A stretch of DNA of 43,668 bases from Pseudomonadota bacterium (GTDB lineage Bacteria; Pseudomonadota; Gammaproteobacteria; Steroidobacterales; Steroidobacteraceae): positions 1 to 43,668 of the forward strand of contig JANXZZ010000125.1 of assembly GCA_025355245.1 (NCBI GenBank), given 5' to 3'. Below are positions 17,701 through 25,856 of this stretch, in pieces. Each line of letters opens with the position of its first letter. Position 1 is the stretch's first letter. Position numbers and translations under genes: made by a program. The notes below the pieces were generated by a model, which did not search any database, was not told the origin of the DNA, and saw nothing but the letters and a program-made list of their open reading frames with translations.

Positions 17701-19701
17701 TCGGTCACGGGCGCCGTCTTTTCTCCGAACGGCAGGCTGGTAGCAACCGTCAGCCGGGACACGACCGTCCGGATCTGGAACGCCGCGACCGGCGCGCAGC
17801 TGCGGCTGATCACCGGCCATGTCGAGGCTATCGGCGGCGTAGCTTTCTCCCCGGACAGCCGGCATGTCGCGAGCGGTGGGTGGGACCGGACCGGGCGTGT
17901 CTGGGATTTGCAGGAGGGCGGCGATCCAATTGCGACCGTGCGTCACGACGAACGCGTCGTTCGCGTGAGGTTCTCGCCGGACGGTCAACGGCTGCTTTCC
18001 TCCTCGATCGATCGAACGACGATCGTTTCTACGGCAAGTAACGGAGCTCGGCTCTCCGCATTCACGGACGAGGAGGCCGGTGGCAGGGCGAGCTTTTCAC
18101 CGGATGGCCAGCGGATCATGACGTTCAACGCGAACGGCCTGCGCATCCGCGACGGCTCGACGGGGGCGGTGCTGGTCACCATCGGGCCGCGCGGCAACGA
18201 TCTCGACCGGTACTCCGCCGCCTACTCACGCGACGGTCGGTATATCGTCGAGAGTTTTGACAACTTCGGCATCCGCGTTCTCGACGCACTCACGGGCGCG
18301 CCGATCCGCGAGTCCGAGCCGATCCACCGCGACTTCATCACCAGCGCCGAGTATTCGCCCGACGGTCGCCGCCTCGTGACGGGATCCGTGGACTCGACGG
18401 CCCGCATCTCCGATGCAAGCACGTTCGCACCCATCGCCATACTGCCGCACGGCGGCAGAGTGATGCGCGCGATCTACTCTCCCGACGGCAGGTTCATCGT
18501 GACGGCCGCGAGCGACAGCCTGGCGCATGTCTGGGACGCGCGCACAGGGAAGGAGGTCCGCACTCTCGCGGGACATCACGCACCGGTCACGTGCGTCGCG
18601 CTGTCAACGGACAGCCATCGCATCGCGACCGGCTCCGACGACGGCACGGCGCGCCTCTGGGATACCGACACGGGTTTCGAGCTCGCGGTAATCGCCGGCG
18701 GCCTGGGTGGGGTCCGCGACGTGAGTTTTTCACCGGACGGCCTCCGGATCGCAACCGCATCGACCGATAACACGGCGCGAAGCTGGGACGCCCGCGTGCC
18801 TGCGAGCTTGCGCACGCAGGTCTTGTGGGCGGAGGCCGCCGACGCGGACCCATTGTCCAGTGCGCAACGGTCCGGCTTGGGGCTGCCGTCGACCATGGCG
18901 TTGCTGGCGAACTCCGCATTGCGCGCGGGCCGAACGCACGACGAGGCCCAGACAGAACCGGAAAGCCGGGCGAGCGCGTGCGGTCGGGCGGCCGCGTCGT
19001 ATTACGACCCCGATCGTTTGGCGCCCGGCCTTGATTTGGCTGACGTCGATGCCGGTTTCGCGGTGGACGCGTGCAAGGCCGCCGTGGCGCACGACGATGC
19101 GTCGGATCAGGATCACTATCAGGCCGGCCGGGCCCTGTGGGCGGCTGAGGATTTCGCGGGCGCTCGGCGGCAGTTCGAACTCGCGTTGTCGCGCGGCTAC
19201 CGGGTTGCCGGCGTGGATCTCGGCCTCCTGCTGACGGATCCGTTGGCCGATATGCCGGATGCGCCGCGCGCGGCGGAGCTTTTCCGGCAGGCATGGGACG
19301 CAGGAGTGCCGATCGCAGGATTCGAGCTCGCGGCGGTGCTCGAGCGCGGGGCCCGAGTTGACTCGGATCCGGCCGTCACGTCATCGGTCGGTGCCGAGAA
19401 GGCCTGGGCATGGTACGAGACTGCAGCCCGGCAAGGCGAGCCGCACGCGCTCGCGCGGCTCGGAGAGCGCGCGGAGCGCGCGATGCTCGATCACCCCGGC
19501 GAGGCGGCCGAGCGGCAGCTCGAGGCGTTTACGTACTACGCGCGTGCCGCGGAGCGCGCTCGCGTTGAGAAATGGCCCGACACGGTCGTCCACGCGTGGC
19601 GTTACCGTCGTGCAACGCTGGCTCGCCTGCTCGCCGATGATCACCGGATGGCCGACGTCGCACGCGTGTACGCAACTGTGACCGGGCAGCAGCTTCCGTG
19701 A
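14761..19701 (+). CDS. Lon/S16-like domain - nSTAND NTPase - TM - 14 WD40 - Sel1-like giant protein
   Basis: A 1646-residue protein starting at GTG 14761. Residues 1-195 resemble a Lon-type (S16) peptidase domain: Ser90 in GRSADLAFSLA and Lys137 in HVAAKLRAALQ fit the Ser-Lys dyad (47 apart; 43 in E. coli Lon), followed by IVFFPAEN and VPVGHIEEALERLG. Residues 200-600 are an nSTAND-type NTPase: NPFRGLESF, FFGRDAEV, Walker A GPSGSGKSS (Lys251) and Walker B VWVVDQFEE (Asp353). A single transmembrane helix lies at about 661-681, preceded by RIRR, which predicts a cytoplasmic N-terminus. Residues 757-1345 hold 14 WD40 repeats with FSPDG motifs, enough for two seven-bladed propellers, probably periplasmic. 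Residues 1360-1646 contain Sel1/TPR-like repeats. Such STAND proteins act as ligand-triggered switches; the trigger and output here are unknown. Confidence 0.88.
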   Translation: MNVFLLLAEPRDASIAARMVGLGIRLLQTDAGGADISVTFQPNRSDELHASAKAGAQLAYRILFREGIVRSQQVVRCQVQDAPDNVVGRSADLAFSLAILSQAYEGRTETPAYAQLAATGVLEPDGSVRRVDHVAAKLRAALQNFAAGTGIVFFPAENAADPDVAGLLAQKTAVELVPVGHIEEALERLGIVLERVWLRNPFRGLESFDYEHRAIFFGRDAEVGDLLSQLLRRERAGTPGVLVEGPSGSGKSSFLRAGLLPAMVDPRHYGRDVQDSLRLRPVSPGVRHAIWRPGLLASGVDEAGIVRSIRQCWAALREWPGDTGLDAALRLDDLAGSRRTHWPTTKRFVWVVDQFEELFTLSLADDMLEQFGRFLTTLQADGVWTLASIRTDALPQLKRHEKLRHLFGVDEGQYYLPTVRGVALDAVIDSPARAADLTFGRSPDGRRVDQLLREEAYRESDSLPLLQFTLNELYLQRVDRELTHDAYQRLAGLSGSIASTARTVLDAAPDAARSVPRLFRTLISVDEDGSATRRRASASEFANDAVQRELVSRLVAARLCTTDRCGDEPSVAFTHDSLLRTLPAIAAWLQQEGALLQTRELAVRDAQLWRQHGESGAWLAASDKLLALKALTDADIPLTPVVQRFIERSHQQRTRNFRIRRAAVAVIAVLAVVACIGAWIASSKQREAAREAADARHAELQLLTEAATEHLKDGELSLAQGIILEVFRRQPDAESPDPASVNILEEIRAADPARAILAGHSGPVRRLEYAADGRRIVTASLDGTARIWDARTGVQLLVLPANLHKPHNPGYFNIVKTAVFSPDGSHVLTASGNGTAGVWDAESGAAILTLSDHLEDLQAAAYSPDGRLIAAGYRGGVRVISASSGVGVRDLAGPTGTPSSVEFSPDGTRIAAALDDGTVRVWRMPTGEPLRVLTGHQASVLTAVFSPDGARILTASDDRTARIWDARTGRELLTLSGHRDSVTGAVFSPNGRLVATVSRDTTVRIWNAATGAQLRLITGHVEAIGGVAFSPDSRHVASGGWDRTGRVWDLQEGGDPIATVRHDERVVRVRFSPDGQRLLSSSIDRTTIVSTASNGARLSAFTDEEAGGRASFSPDGQRIMTFNANGLRIRDGSTGAVLVTIGPRGNDLDRYSAAYSRDGRYIVESFDNFGIRVLDALTGAPIRESEPIHRDFITSAEYSPDGRRLVTGSVDSTARISDASTFAPIAILPHGGRVMRAIYSPDGRFIVTAASDSLAHVWDARTGKEVRTLAGHHAPVTCVALSTDSHRIATGSDDGTARLWDTDTGFELAVIAGGLGGVRDVSFSPDGLRIATASTDNTARSWDARVPASLRTQVLWAEAADADPLSSAQRSGLGLPSTMALLANSALRAGRTHDEAQTEPESRASACGRAAASYYDPDRLAPGLDLADVDAGFAVDACKAAVAHDDASDQDHYQAGRALWAAEDFAGARRQFELALSRGYRVAGVDLGLLLTDPLADMPDAPRAAELFRQAWDAGVPIAGFELAAVLERGARVDSDPAVTSSVGAEKAWAWYETAARQGEPHALARLGERAERAMLDHPGEAAERQLEAFTYYARAAERARVEKWPDTVVHAWRYRRATLARLLADDHRMADVARVYATVTGQQLP

Positions 19702-19867
19702 TGTCGCGCCCGAATCGTGGCGCGGTGCCGCGACAACGAACAAATGCGCTGTGCTCTCTGGCCTGCGCCTTGCAGGCCCGCCGGACCGGACCGGACCGTT
19801 GAGAGCGGGGCGGGGTGGGCGTGCGCGGGCGGGCGGTTCCACGACCGATGACTCGGACCGCGCCAGC

Positions 19868-22800
19868 GTGTCACGGCTGCTGCGGAGCGTCGCGCTGGGC
19901 GGCCTCGTTGCGACGGCGTCCCTAGGTCCTGTCGGCGCACAGACGCTGCCATCCGTCGGCCCTGGCGTTCTGGCCGATGTGGTGGTGACCGGCTCCCGGA
20001 TTCCGACGCCGGCCGGCACGACAATCAGCCCGGTGTACACGGTCGATGCCACGCTGATCCAGCAAAGCGGTGTGACGCGGATCGAGGACCTTCTCAATTC
20101 GCTGCCGCAAGTGACCGCCGATCAGGGTGCCAACGCGGTTATCACCTCCGACGGTACCGCGGCCGTCAATCTCCGCGGTTTCGGGTCGCAGCGGACGCTC
20201 GTGCTCGTCAACGGCCGCCGACTCGGCCCCGGCGACCCGGGCGGTGGCAACCAGTCCGACCTCAATGCGATTCCAGCCGAGCTGGTCGAACGCATCGAAG
20301 TCCTGACCGGGGGTGCCTCAACCGTCTATGGGGCGGACGCGGTCGCCGGTGTTGTGAACTTCAAGCTCCTCGACCATTTCGACGGCGTGAAACTCAGGGT
20401 CAACTACGATCTCTATAGCCACAGCAACGACAACATCGAGGGCGTCGTCGATGCACTCAACAGCTGGAACGCCTCGACCGGCTCGCAGTACCCGGCGGCG
20501 CCCGAACACGCCAACCTGGGCGCCACCAAGACTTTGAGCTTGCTCGCGGGCATGAACACGCCCGACGGCAACGGCAACGCGACGTTCTACGCGACCTACC
20601 GTGGCGCAGCGGCCGTCCTGCAATCGCAATACTCTTACACCGCGTGCCCGCTGGCCTCCGGGTATCTGGGACCTGGCGGCACCGACGGCAAATTCCAGTG
20701 CGCGGGCTCCTCGACCGGGTATCCCGGGGCGTTCTGGGCGCTCAACACGCAAACCGGCCAGCTGATTGGAGGGAAGCAGACGATCGGTGCCGCCGGGCTG
20801 CTGCTGCCGTTCACGAGCGCTAATTTCTACAACTACGACCAGACGTTCTATTTCCAGCGCCCCGACGAGCGCTACATGGGCGGCGGGTTTTTGCACTACG
20901 ACCTCAATGAACACGCAATTGCGTTCGCCGAGATGCAGTACATGCGCGATCGGACGAACGCGCAGATCGCCCCGTCGGCGCTCTTCTTCGGCACGAGCCT
21001 GTTCAACGTCAACTGCAACAACCCGGAGCTTTCGGCGTCGATGATCAGCACCTGGTGTGGCGGCAGCACCGCCGGCGATGCGGCGTTGTTCATCGGTCGC
21101 CGGAACGTCGAGGGCGGCGGCCGCCGGACCGACTACGAGCACACGTCGTGGCGTCTCGTCGTAGGTATTCGGGGCAGGATCGACGACGCCTGGCAATACG
21201 ACGTCAGCGGCCAGTTCAGTACCGTCCACCTCAACGAGGCGTTCTACAACGACCTCTCGCTGAGTCGCGTCAACAACGCGCTCAATGTCGTCAACTACAA
21301 CGCGGCAACGGGCGCAACGGGCGTCGACGGCATCGCGACGTGCACGTCGGCCTTGCCCGCATCGCTTAGTGGCACCTATCCGAACGCCGGCAGTGACCCT
21401 GGCTGCGTGCCGTTCAACATCTTTCGCATCGGCAGCGTCAGTTCCAGAGCGCTTGACTACCTTGCGATCGCCGAGAGCAGCCAGGGCACTGCGGTGCAGC
21501 AGATCCTGGGCGCCAACGTGACCGGCGATCTCGGCATGTACGGTGTTCGGGTCCCGACCGCAAAGGCCGGCGTGAAGGTGAACGTCGGCGTCGAGTGGCG
21601 CGAGGTGAGGTCCGCCTACCATCCCGATCTGGAGGAGCAGAGCGGCGACGGCGCAGGGTTCGGGGCGCCGGTGCTGCCCGTCGCCGGCGGCGTCATCGCA
21701 CGTGAGTTGTTCACCGAAGTGCAGGTGCCGCTGATGGACGCGCGGTGGCTCGCAAAGTCGCTGAACCTCGAGATGGGCTACCGGTTCTCCCGCTACGCCC
21801 TCGGCTACGACACCAACACGTATAAAGTTGGCCTCGACTGGGCTCCCGCACAAGATTTCCGGTTCCGTGGCAGCTGGTCGCGCGCGGTTCGCGCGCCGAA
21901 TGTCAGCGACTTGTACTCCGCGCGGCTCATCGGTGGCGATGGCTCGACCGACCCGTGCTCCGGGACTACGCCGCAGTATTCGCTGGCCCTGTGCGAGCGG
22001 ACCGGCGTCCTCCCGGCGCAATACGGCAACATCGCGGCGAGCCCCGACTCGGGCTACAACGGGCTCACCGGCGGCAATCCGCAACTTCGGCCCGAAACGG
22101 CCACGACGACGTCCTTCGGTATCGGATGGAGCCCAGCATCAGTGCCGGGTCTCCGGCTGCAGGTGGACTACTACGACATCGAGATCGTAGACGTCATCCA
22201 GACGATTGGCGCCGACACGATTCTGCAGCAGTGCCTGGACCTGGACCTGTTCTGCAACCTGATCCACCGGGACGCGTTCGGTTCGCTCTGGCTGTCGACG
22301 AATGGCTACGTCTCCGACGTCAACGCGAACGTCGGGACAACCAATCAGAAGGGTGTCGATCTCGATGCGAGCTACCGCTTCGACGCAGGGGCCTACGGCA
22401 GGGTGCTCACCAACGTGATCGGCACATACGTCCATGATTTCGTCGATGCGACGCGACAGGACATCCCGCAAACCCGCTCAGACTGCGCCGGCTTTTACGG
22501 ACCGCTCTGTGGCCCCCCGACGTTCCGGTGGCGTCATACCGGCCGGGTCACGTGGGAAACGCCGTGGCGCTCGCTCGAGCTGTCACTCGCGTGGCGATAT
22601 TTTGCACCGGTGCTCGTCAACTGGCTGAGTCCGAACCCGAACCTCGCGGCATCGCCGGGCTCCACGGTAGCGAACGGCGGGATCTCGAACACCGACGTAC
22701 GGCTAAGCTCCCGAAGCTATTTCGATTTTAGCGCCGCCGCTCAACTCACTGATCGCGTGACGTGCCGGGTCGGCGTCAACAATCTGCTCGACAAGGATCC

Positions 22801-22900
22801 GCCGGTTGTTGGGGCATCGGATGCCGGCGCCAATGTTTTTCCGCAAATCTACGACTCGCTGGGTCGCTACGTCTTTGCGACGATCTCCGCACGATTTTGA
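19868..22900 (+). CDS. TonB-dependent outer-membrane receptor
   Basis: About 1010 residues. An open frame reaches back to GTG 19751, but those 39 residues are Arg/Gly-rich. I prefer GTG 19868 because it starts a normal signal peptide (SRLLRSVALGGLVATASLGP, then VGAQ). The plug domain includes DVVVTGSRIPTPAG, IEDLLNSLPQV, VNLRGFGSQRTLVLVNGRR and IPAELVERIEVLTGGASTVYGADAVAGVVNF. The barrel ends in GRYVFATISARF with the terminal phenylalanine expected for BAM insertion. It imports a ligand across the outer membrane using TonB energy; the ligand is unknown. It follows the STAND giant in the same direction without a visible terminator, so it may be a target or the last member of that unit. Large cysteine-containing loops (for example CPLASGYLGPGGTDGKFQC) suggest oligosaccharide or peptide transport, but this is weak. 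Confidence 0.9.
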   Translation: MSRLLRSVALGGLVATASLGPVGAQTLPSVGPGVLADVVVTGSRIPTPAGTTISPVYTVDATLIQQSGVTRIEDLLNSLPQVTADQGANAVITSDGTAAVNLRGFGSQRTLVLVNGRRLGPGDPGGGNQSDLNAIPAELVERIEVLTGGASTVYGADAVAGVVNFKLLDHFDGVKLRVNYDLYSHSNDNIEGVVDALNSWNASTGSQYPAAPEHANLGATKTLSLLAGMNTPDGNGNATFYATYRGAAAVLQSQYSYTACPLASGYLGPGGTDGKFQCAGSSTGYPGAFWALNTQTGQLIGGKQTIGAAGLLLPFTSANFYNYDQTFYFQRPDERYMGGGFLHYDLNEHAIAFAEMQYMRDRTNAQIAPSALFFGTSLFNVNCNNPELSASMISTWCGGSTAGDAALFIGRRNVEGGGRRTDYEHTSWRLVVGIRGRIDDAWQYDVSGQFSTVHLNEAFYNDLSLSRVNNALNVVNYNAATGATGVDGIATCTSALPASLSGTYPNAGSDPGCVPFNIFRIGSVSSRALDYLAIAESSQGTAVQQILGANVTGDLGMYGVRVPTAKAGVKVNVGVEWREVRSAYHPDLEEQSGDGAGFGAPVLPVAGGVIARELFTEVQVPLMDARWLAKSLNLEMGYRFSRYALGYDTNTYKVGLDWAPAQDFRFRGSWSRAVRAPNVSDLYSARLIGGDGSTDPCSGTTPQYSLALCERTGVLPAQYGNIAASPDSGYNGLTGGNPQLRPETATTTSFGIGWSPASVPGLRLQVDYYDIEIVDVIQTIGADTILQQCLDLDLFCNLIHRDAFGSLWLSTNGYVSDVNANVGTTNQKGVDLDASYRFDAGAYGRVLTNVIGTYVHDFVDATRQDIPQTRSDCAGFYGPLCGPPTFRWRHTGRVTWETPWRSLELSLAWRYFAPVLVNWLSPNPNLAASPGSTVANGGISNTDVRLSSRSYFDFSAAAQLTDRVTCRVGVNNLLDKDPPVVGASDAGANVFPQIYDSLGRYVFATISARF

Positions 22901-23012
22901 GCGATCACAGCCGCGCGGCCAGGAATGCCCTTCGGGAGGTCGTGGTTGTCAGATTCATTCCTGACGCCTGTCCCTATCTGGACTGCGGGGCACCGCGAAC
23001 GTCTCGGTGCGT

Positions 23013-24386
23013 TCAACCCGCCATCGCCGCGCGGTGCGGGTTGCGCGCGTCACGACTAGAGCTCCGACCAAGCGAAACCGTTCTGGTAAATGTGTAGTTG
23101 CTCCGGCCCGCTGCCTTGGCTGAGTACATGGCGCGATCCGCGTTTGTCAGCAGCGTCGCCGGATCGCTTCCATCAGCGGGGTACGTCGCGATGCCGATGC
23201 TCGCCGTGACGCGCACCTCGTGTGAGCCTATATCGTACGGTCGAGCAACCGCATGAAGCATCTTCTCAACGCTGATGGCCGCGTCCCGCGCGTGCTCGAT
23301 CCGCGAGAGCACGACGACGAACTCGTCGCCTCCCAGCCGGCCGACCGTGTCGGAACCGCGTACGCTGGCGATGAGCCGATCCGCCACAAGCTGTAGCAGA
23401 CGGTCGCCAGCGTCGTGTCCCAGTGTATCGTTGATAGGTTTGAAACCATCGATGTCGAGAAACAATACGGCGACCTGGTGATGATGACGGTCTGCCAACG
23501 ACAGCGCTTGCGTGAGCCGGTCATTCAACAGGACCCGGTTGGGCAGCTTCGTCAAGCTGTCGTGCTGGGCCAGGTACGCCAGTCGTTGTGCTTGCGCGCG
23601 CGCGGCGCTGACGTCTCGAAACACCATGACCGCACCAGTTGCTCGCCCTTCGCGATCACGGATAGGCGCCGCCGAATCCTCGATAGCAGACTCGAGTCCG
23701 TCGCGCGCGAGTAGGACGCAGTTCGGCGCCAGTTCCACCGTCCTATTTTCCCGGATAGCCGCAGTCATGGGGTTGTCCGCCCTGGTTCGCGTTGCGGCGT
23801 CGAGGACACAACACACGGCTTCAAACGGCAGGCCGGCTGCAGCGGGGCGCGTCCAGCCCGTGAGGCGCTCTGCCACGGCGTTCAAATACGTGACCCGCCC
23901 CCCGATATCGGTGCTAATGACGGCATCGCCAATCGCGTCGAGCGTCGCCTGGGTGCGCTCCCTCTCCTCGTAGAGTATCGCCGCCCTCGCCGCACGCTCT
24001 ATCATTCCAGTCAGCGCCTTCGACAGCGAATACTCATCGATCCGCTCTTTGACAAGGTAGTCCTGCGCCCCCCGTTGTAGCGCCCGCTTCGCGAGCTTCT
24101 CCTGAGTCGCAGCACAGAGGACCAAAATCGGCGTTCGCGGATCTACGGCGCACAGTTGGTCGAGGGCATCAAGGTCGTTGCTGTCCCATACGGACAGATC
24201 GACTACCGTCGCCGCGATTGCACGTTGACGGCGCGAGTCGCGAAACGCCCTAAGCCGCGTGATGGCCGCGGCGCTGTCGCGAACCCACTCGAGCCGATAC
24301 GACGAGTCGCGCGCGCCGCCAAGGGCGTCGCTGACGACCGCTGCGTCGGCGGCGTCGTTCTGCACCAGTAGTATGTGTTGAGCCAT
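23013..24386 (-). CDS. REC-PAS-GGDEF diguanylate cyclase with atypical receiver
   Basis: A 457-residue cytoplasmic protein. Residues 1-135 form a response-regulator receiver with the phospho-acceptor Asp63 (TVVDLSVWD) and Lys in YLVKER. The acidic pair that normally binds magnesium is replaced by Gln9-Asn10 (ILLVQNDAAD), and the switch Thr by Cys (ILVLCA). A PAS domain follows (about 147-265; TLDAIGDAVISTDIGGRVTY). The GGDEF domain has an intact GGDEF signature at 352-356, preceded by an RGSD inhibitory I-site at 343-346. It should therefore make cyclic di-GMP with product inhibition. It is convergent with the TonB-dependent receptor gene and has no partner kinase beside it. Confidence 0.88.
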   Translation of the reverse strand: MAQHILLVQNDAADAAVVSDALGGARDSSYRLEWVRDSAAAITRLRAFRDSRRQRAIAATVVDLSVWDSNDLDALDQLCAVDPRTPILVLCAATQEKLAKRALQRGAQDYLVKERIDEYSLSKALTGMIERAARAAILYEERERTQATLDAIGDAVISTDIGGRVTYLNAVAERLTGWTRPAAAGLPFEAVCCVLDAATRTRADNPMTAAIRENRTVELAPNCVLLARDGLESAIEDSAAPIRDREGRATGAVMVFRDVSAARAQAQRLAYLAQHDSLTKLPNRVLLNDRLTQALSLADRHHHQVAVLFLDIDGFKPINDTLGHDAGDRLLQLVADRLIASVRGSDTVGRLGGDEFVVVLSRIEHARDAAISVEKMLHAVARPYDIGSHEVRVTASIGIATYPADGSDPATLLTNADRAMYSAKAAGRSNYTFTRTVSLGRSSSRDARNPHRAAMAG

Positions 24387-24670
24387 TCGAGAGACTCGAG
24401 CGAGTAATCGAGTCGGGAGTTAACCATTCCCATTGCGCTTTGCGCGATGTGCAACCGACTGATCTGCATGTAGGGCTGCGCCGACCGCGGAGTCGGCGGT
24501 TCGGCGGCAGACTTGATCGGCGGCTCAAGGTTGAATAGCGCCTCCAACGGGTTCCCGGGCCCGACATCGACGTCCGTGGCGGCCTTGGTGGAACTAGTCG
24601 GCTTCACGAATGGGTTGTCTGTCGGACGTGGCGTGTGCCGTCCTTAATTATCACGTTGAAGGAGTTTGTC

Positions 24671-25561
24671 ATGGTCTACCGGAATCGGCGATGGACGAAG
24701 GGTTCACTTCGTTGTCCTGAAAAGCGTGCGGTGGTGATGGCAGCAGCGCTACTTGGCTGCGGATCCGCCGCATGGGCGACGCCGATTCCAGTGGCCGACT
24801 GCCTCGCCCTGCCGCCGACCAGGGTGGAGCATCCTGCCGGCCTTTGGGGCGTGGGTTACGACTTCGGGCGAGCGGTCCCGAACGACGCGGCGATGCCCAC
24901 ACCAGCGCTGCCGTGGAACGAGAAGCTCTGTATTTCCGATGACGCCGTCGACCACGGCGCGGCGGTTCGCGGAAGAGGCGCAGTGCGTGCGCGCGCGGCC
25001 GCAACGCACGCAATTCTCCTTCCCGGAGCGGCCCCGCAAATGGCCACGCGCGACGATATTGACGACATCGCGGACGGTGATGCGCGGGAACGCGCGGACG
25101 CGACCCCGCTTTACAGCGGCAAGTCGCAGGATTCGCTCGTGGGTGCTAGCGGAAGTCAGCCGGACACGCGAGCCATTGGTGATGCGACTGGTCTGGGCGG
25201 ATCACCGATGGACGCGATTTACTCTGGCTCCATTGGCGGAGGTGAATCTTCTCTCGCTTCTGCGCCTGCGGCCACGCGGCGCGGGCCCGATCGCTCTCCT
25301 CAATCTCGGGGTCCGCAGCTATGGGCCACCGCGGACGTCGCGGGTTCCGTCACCGGAATTAGCCCATGGACGGTGTCGTCGCGCGTCCCAAACGAGGACT
25401 CATGGACGCCTCGCCTGCCCCTCGAAGGATCGGTCTCTACTGATCGCGGTTCGAGCACGCCGCCGGCTGCCACGACAGTACCTGAACCCGGCACGCTCGC
25501 ACTTTTCGCTCTTGGGCTGCTTCTGTTTGTCGGTCGACGCGGCTTACCACGGCGCGGCTAG
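24671..25561 (+). CDS. PEP-CTERM sorted exported protein
   Basis: A 296-residue protein starting at ATG 24671, with AAGGAG upstream. It has a long basic N-region then a signal peptide (VVMAAALLGCGSAAWA). The middle is low-complexity, rich in Asp, Ala, Ser and Gly, with no recognisable enzyme domain. The C-terminus is a textbook PEP-CTERM tail: VPEPGTLALFALGLLLFVG followed by RRGLPRRG. Such tails are recognised by the exosortase EpsH/XrtA, which removes them during export, often of biofilm-matrix proteins. No exosortase gene lies in this window, so one must be elsewhere if the signal works. The next small gene starts 48 bp downstream on the same strand. Confidence 0.85.
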   Translation: MVYRNRRWTKGSLRCPEKRAVVMAAALLGCGSAAWATPIPVADCLALPPTRVEHPAGLWGVGYDFGRAVPNDAAMPTPALPWNEKLCISDDAVDHGAAVRGRGAVRARAAATHAILLPGAAPQMATRDDIDDIADGDARERADATPLYSGKSQDSLVGASGSQPDTRAIGDATGLGGSPMDAIYSGSIGGGESSLASAPAATRRGPDRSPQSRGPQLWATADVAGSVTGISPWTVSSRVPNEDSWTPRLPLEGSVSTDRGSSTPPAATTVPEPGTLALFALGLLLFVGRRGLPRRG

Positions 25562-25609
25562 CCGACAACGTTGACGGCCCCGCAGCACATCAATACGGTA
25601 GGAATCGTT

Positions 25610-25813
25610 ATGCCTAGCCTCAGCACACAATCGCTCATCGTTGCCGCGCTCGCGATCCTTGCCTTGATTGCGCTGGTGGCGCGGTTCGCCTACCAGAGAC
25701 GGCACTCGAACACCCTTAGCGGCCCTTGGCTTTCGAATACGGTGGGTCCGTCGCGTCCCTCGAATGCGTTCGAAAGTCGACCGCTGCATTCAAAGTCTAC
25801 TGGGAGCGCGTAG
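25610..25813 (+). CDS. Small single-pass membrane protein
   Basis: A 67-residue protein starting at ATG 25610 with AGGA just upstream. Residues 8-28 form one transmembrane helix (LIVAALAILALIALVARFAY), followed by a positively charged QRRH, so the tail should be cytoplasmic. The tail is Ser/Pro-rich without a domain. It is probably co-transcribed with the PEP-CTERM gene (48-bp gap). The function is unknown. Its 3' end runs directly into the chimeric hemerythrin-like gene, which may mean the tail is also altered by the same rearrangement. Confidence 0.5.
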   Translation: MPSLSTQSLIVAALAILALIALVARFAYQRRHSNTLSGPWLSNTVGPSRPSNAFESRPLHSKSTGSA

Positions 25814-25856
25814 AACGCCGCACGATTGCTTCACTTGCGCGGAGTCGTCCGGGCGG

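Noticed and set aside
17041-18800. Periodic DNA repeats of about 125 bp
   Set aside because: Explained by the 14 WD40 repeats in the encoded protein; not an independent tandem repeat or CRISPR.
20318-22084. 588-codon open frame on the minus strand
   Set aside because: Antisense to the TonB-dependent receptor; arises from GC-rich third positions.
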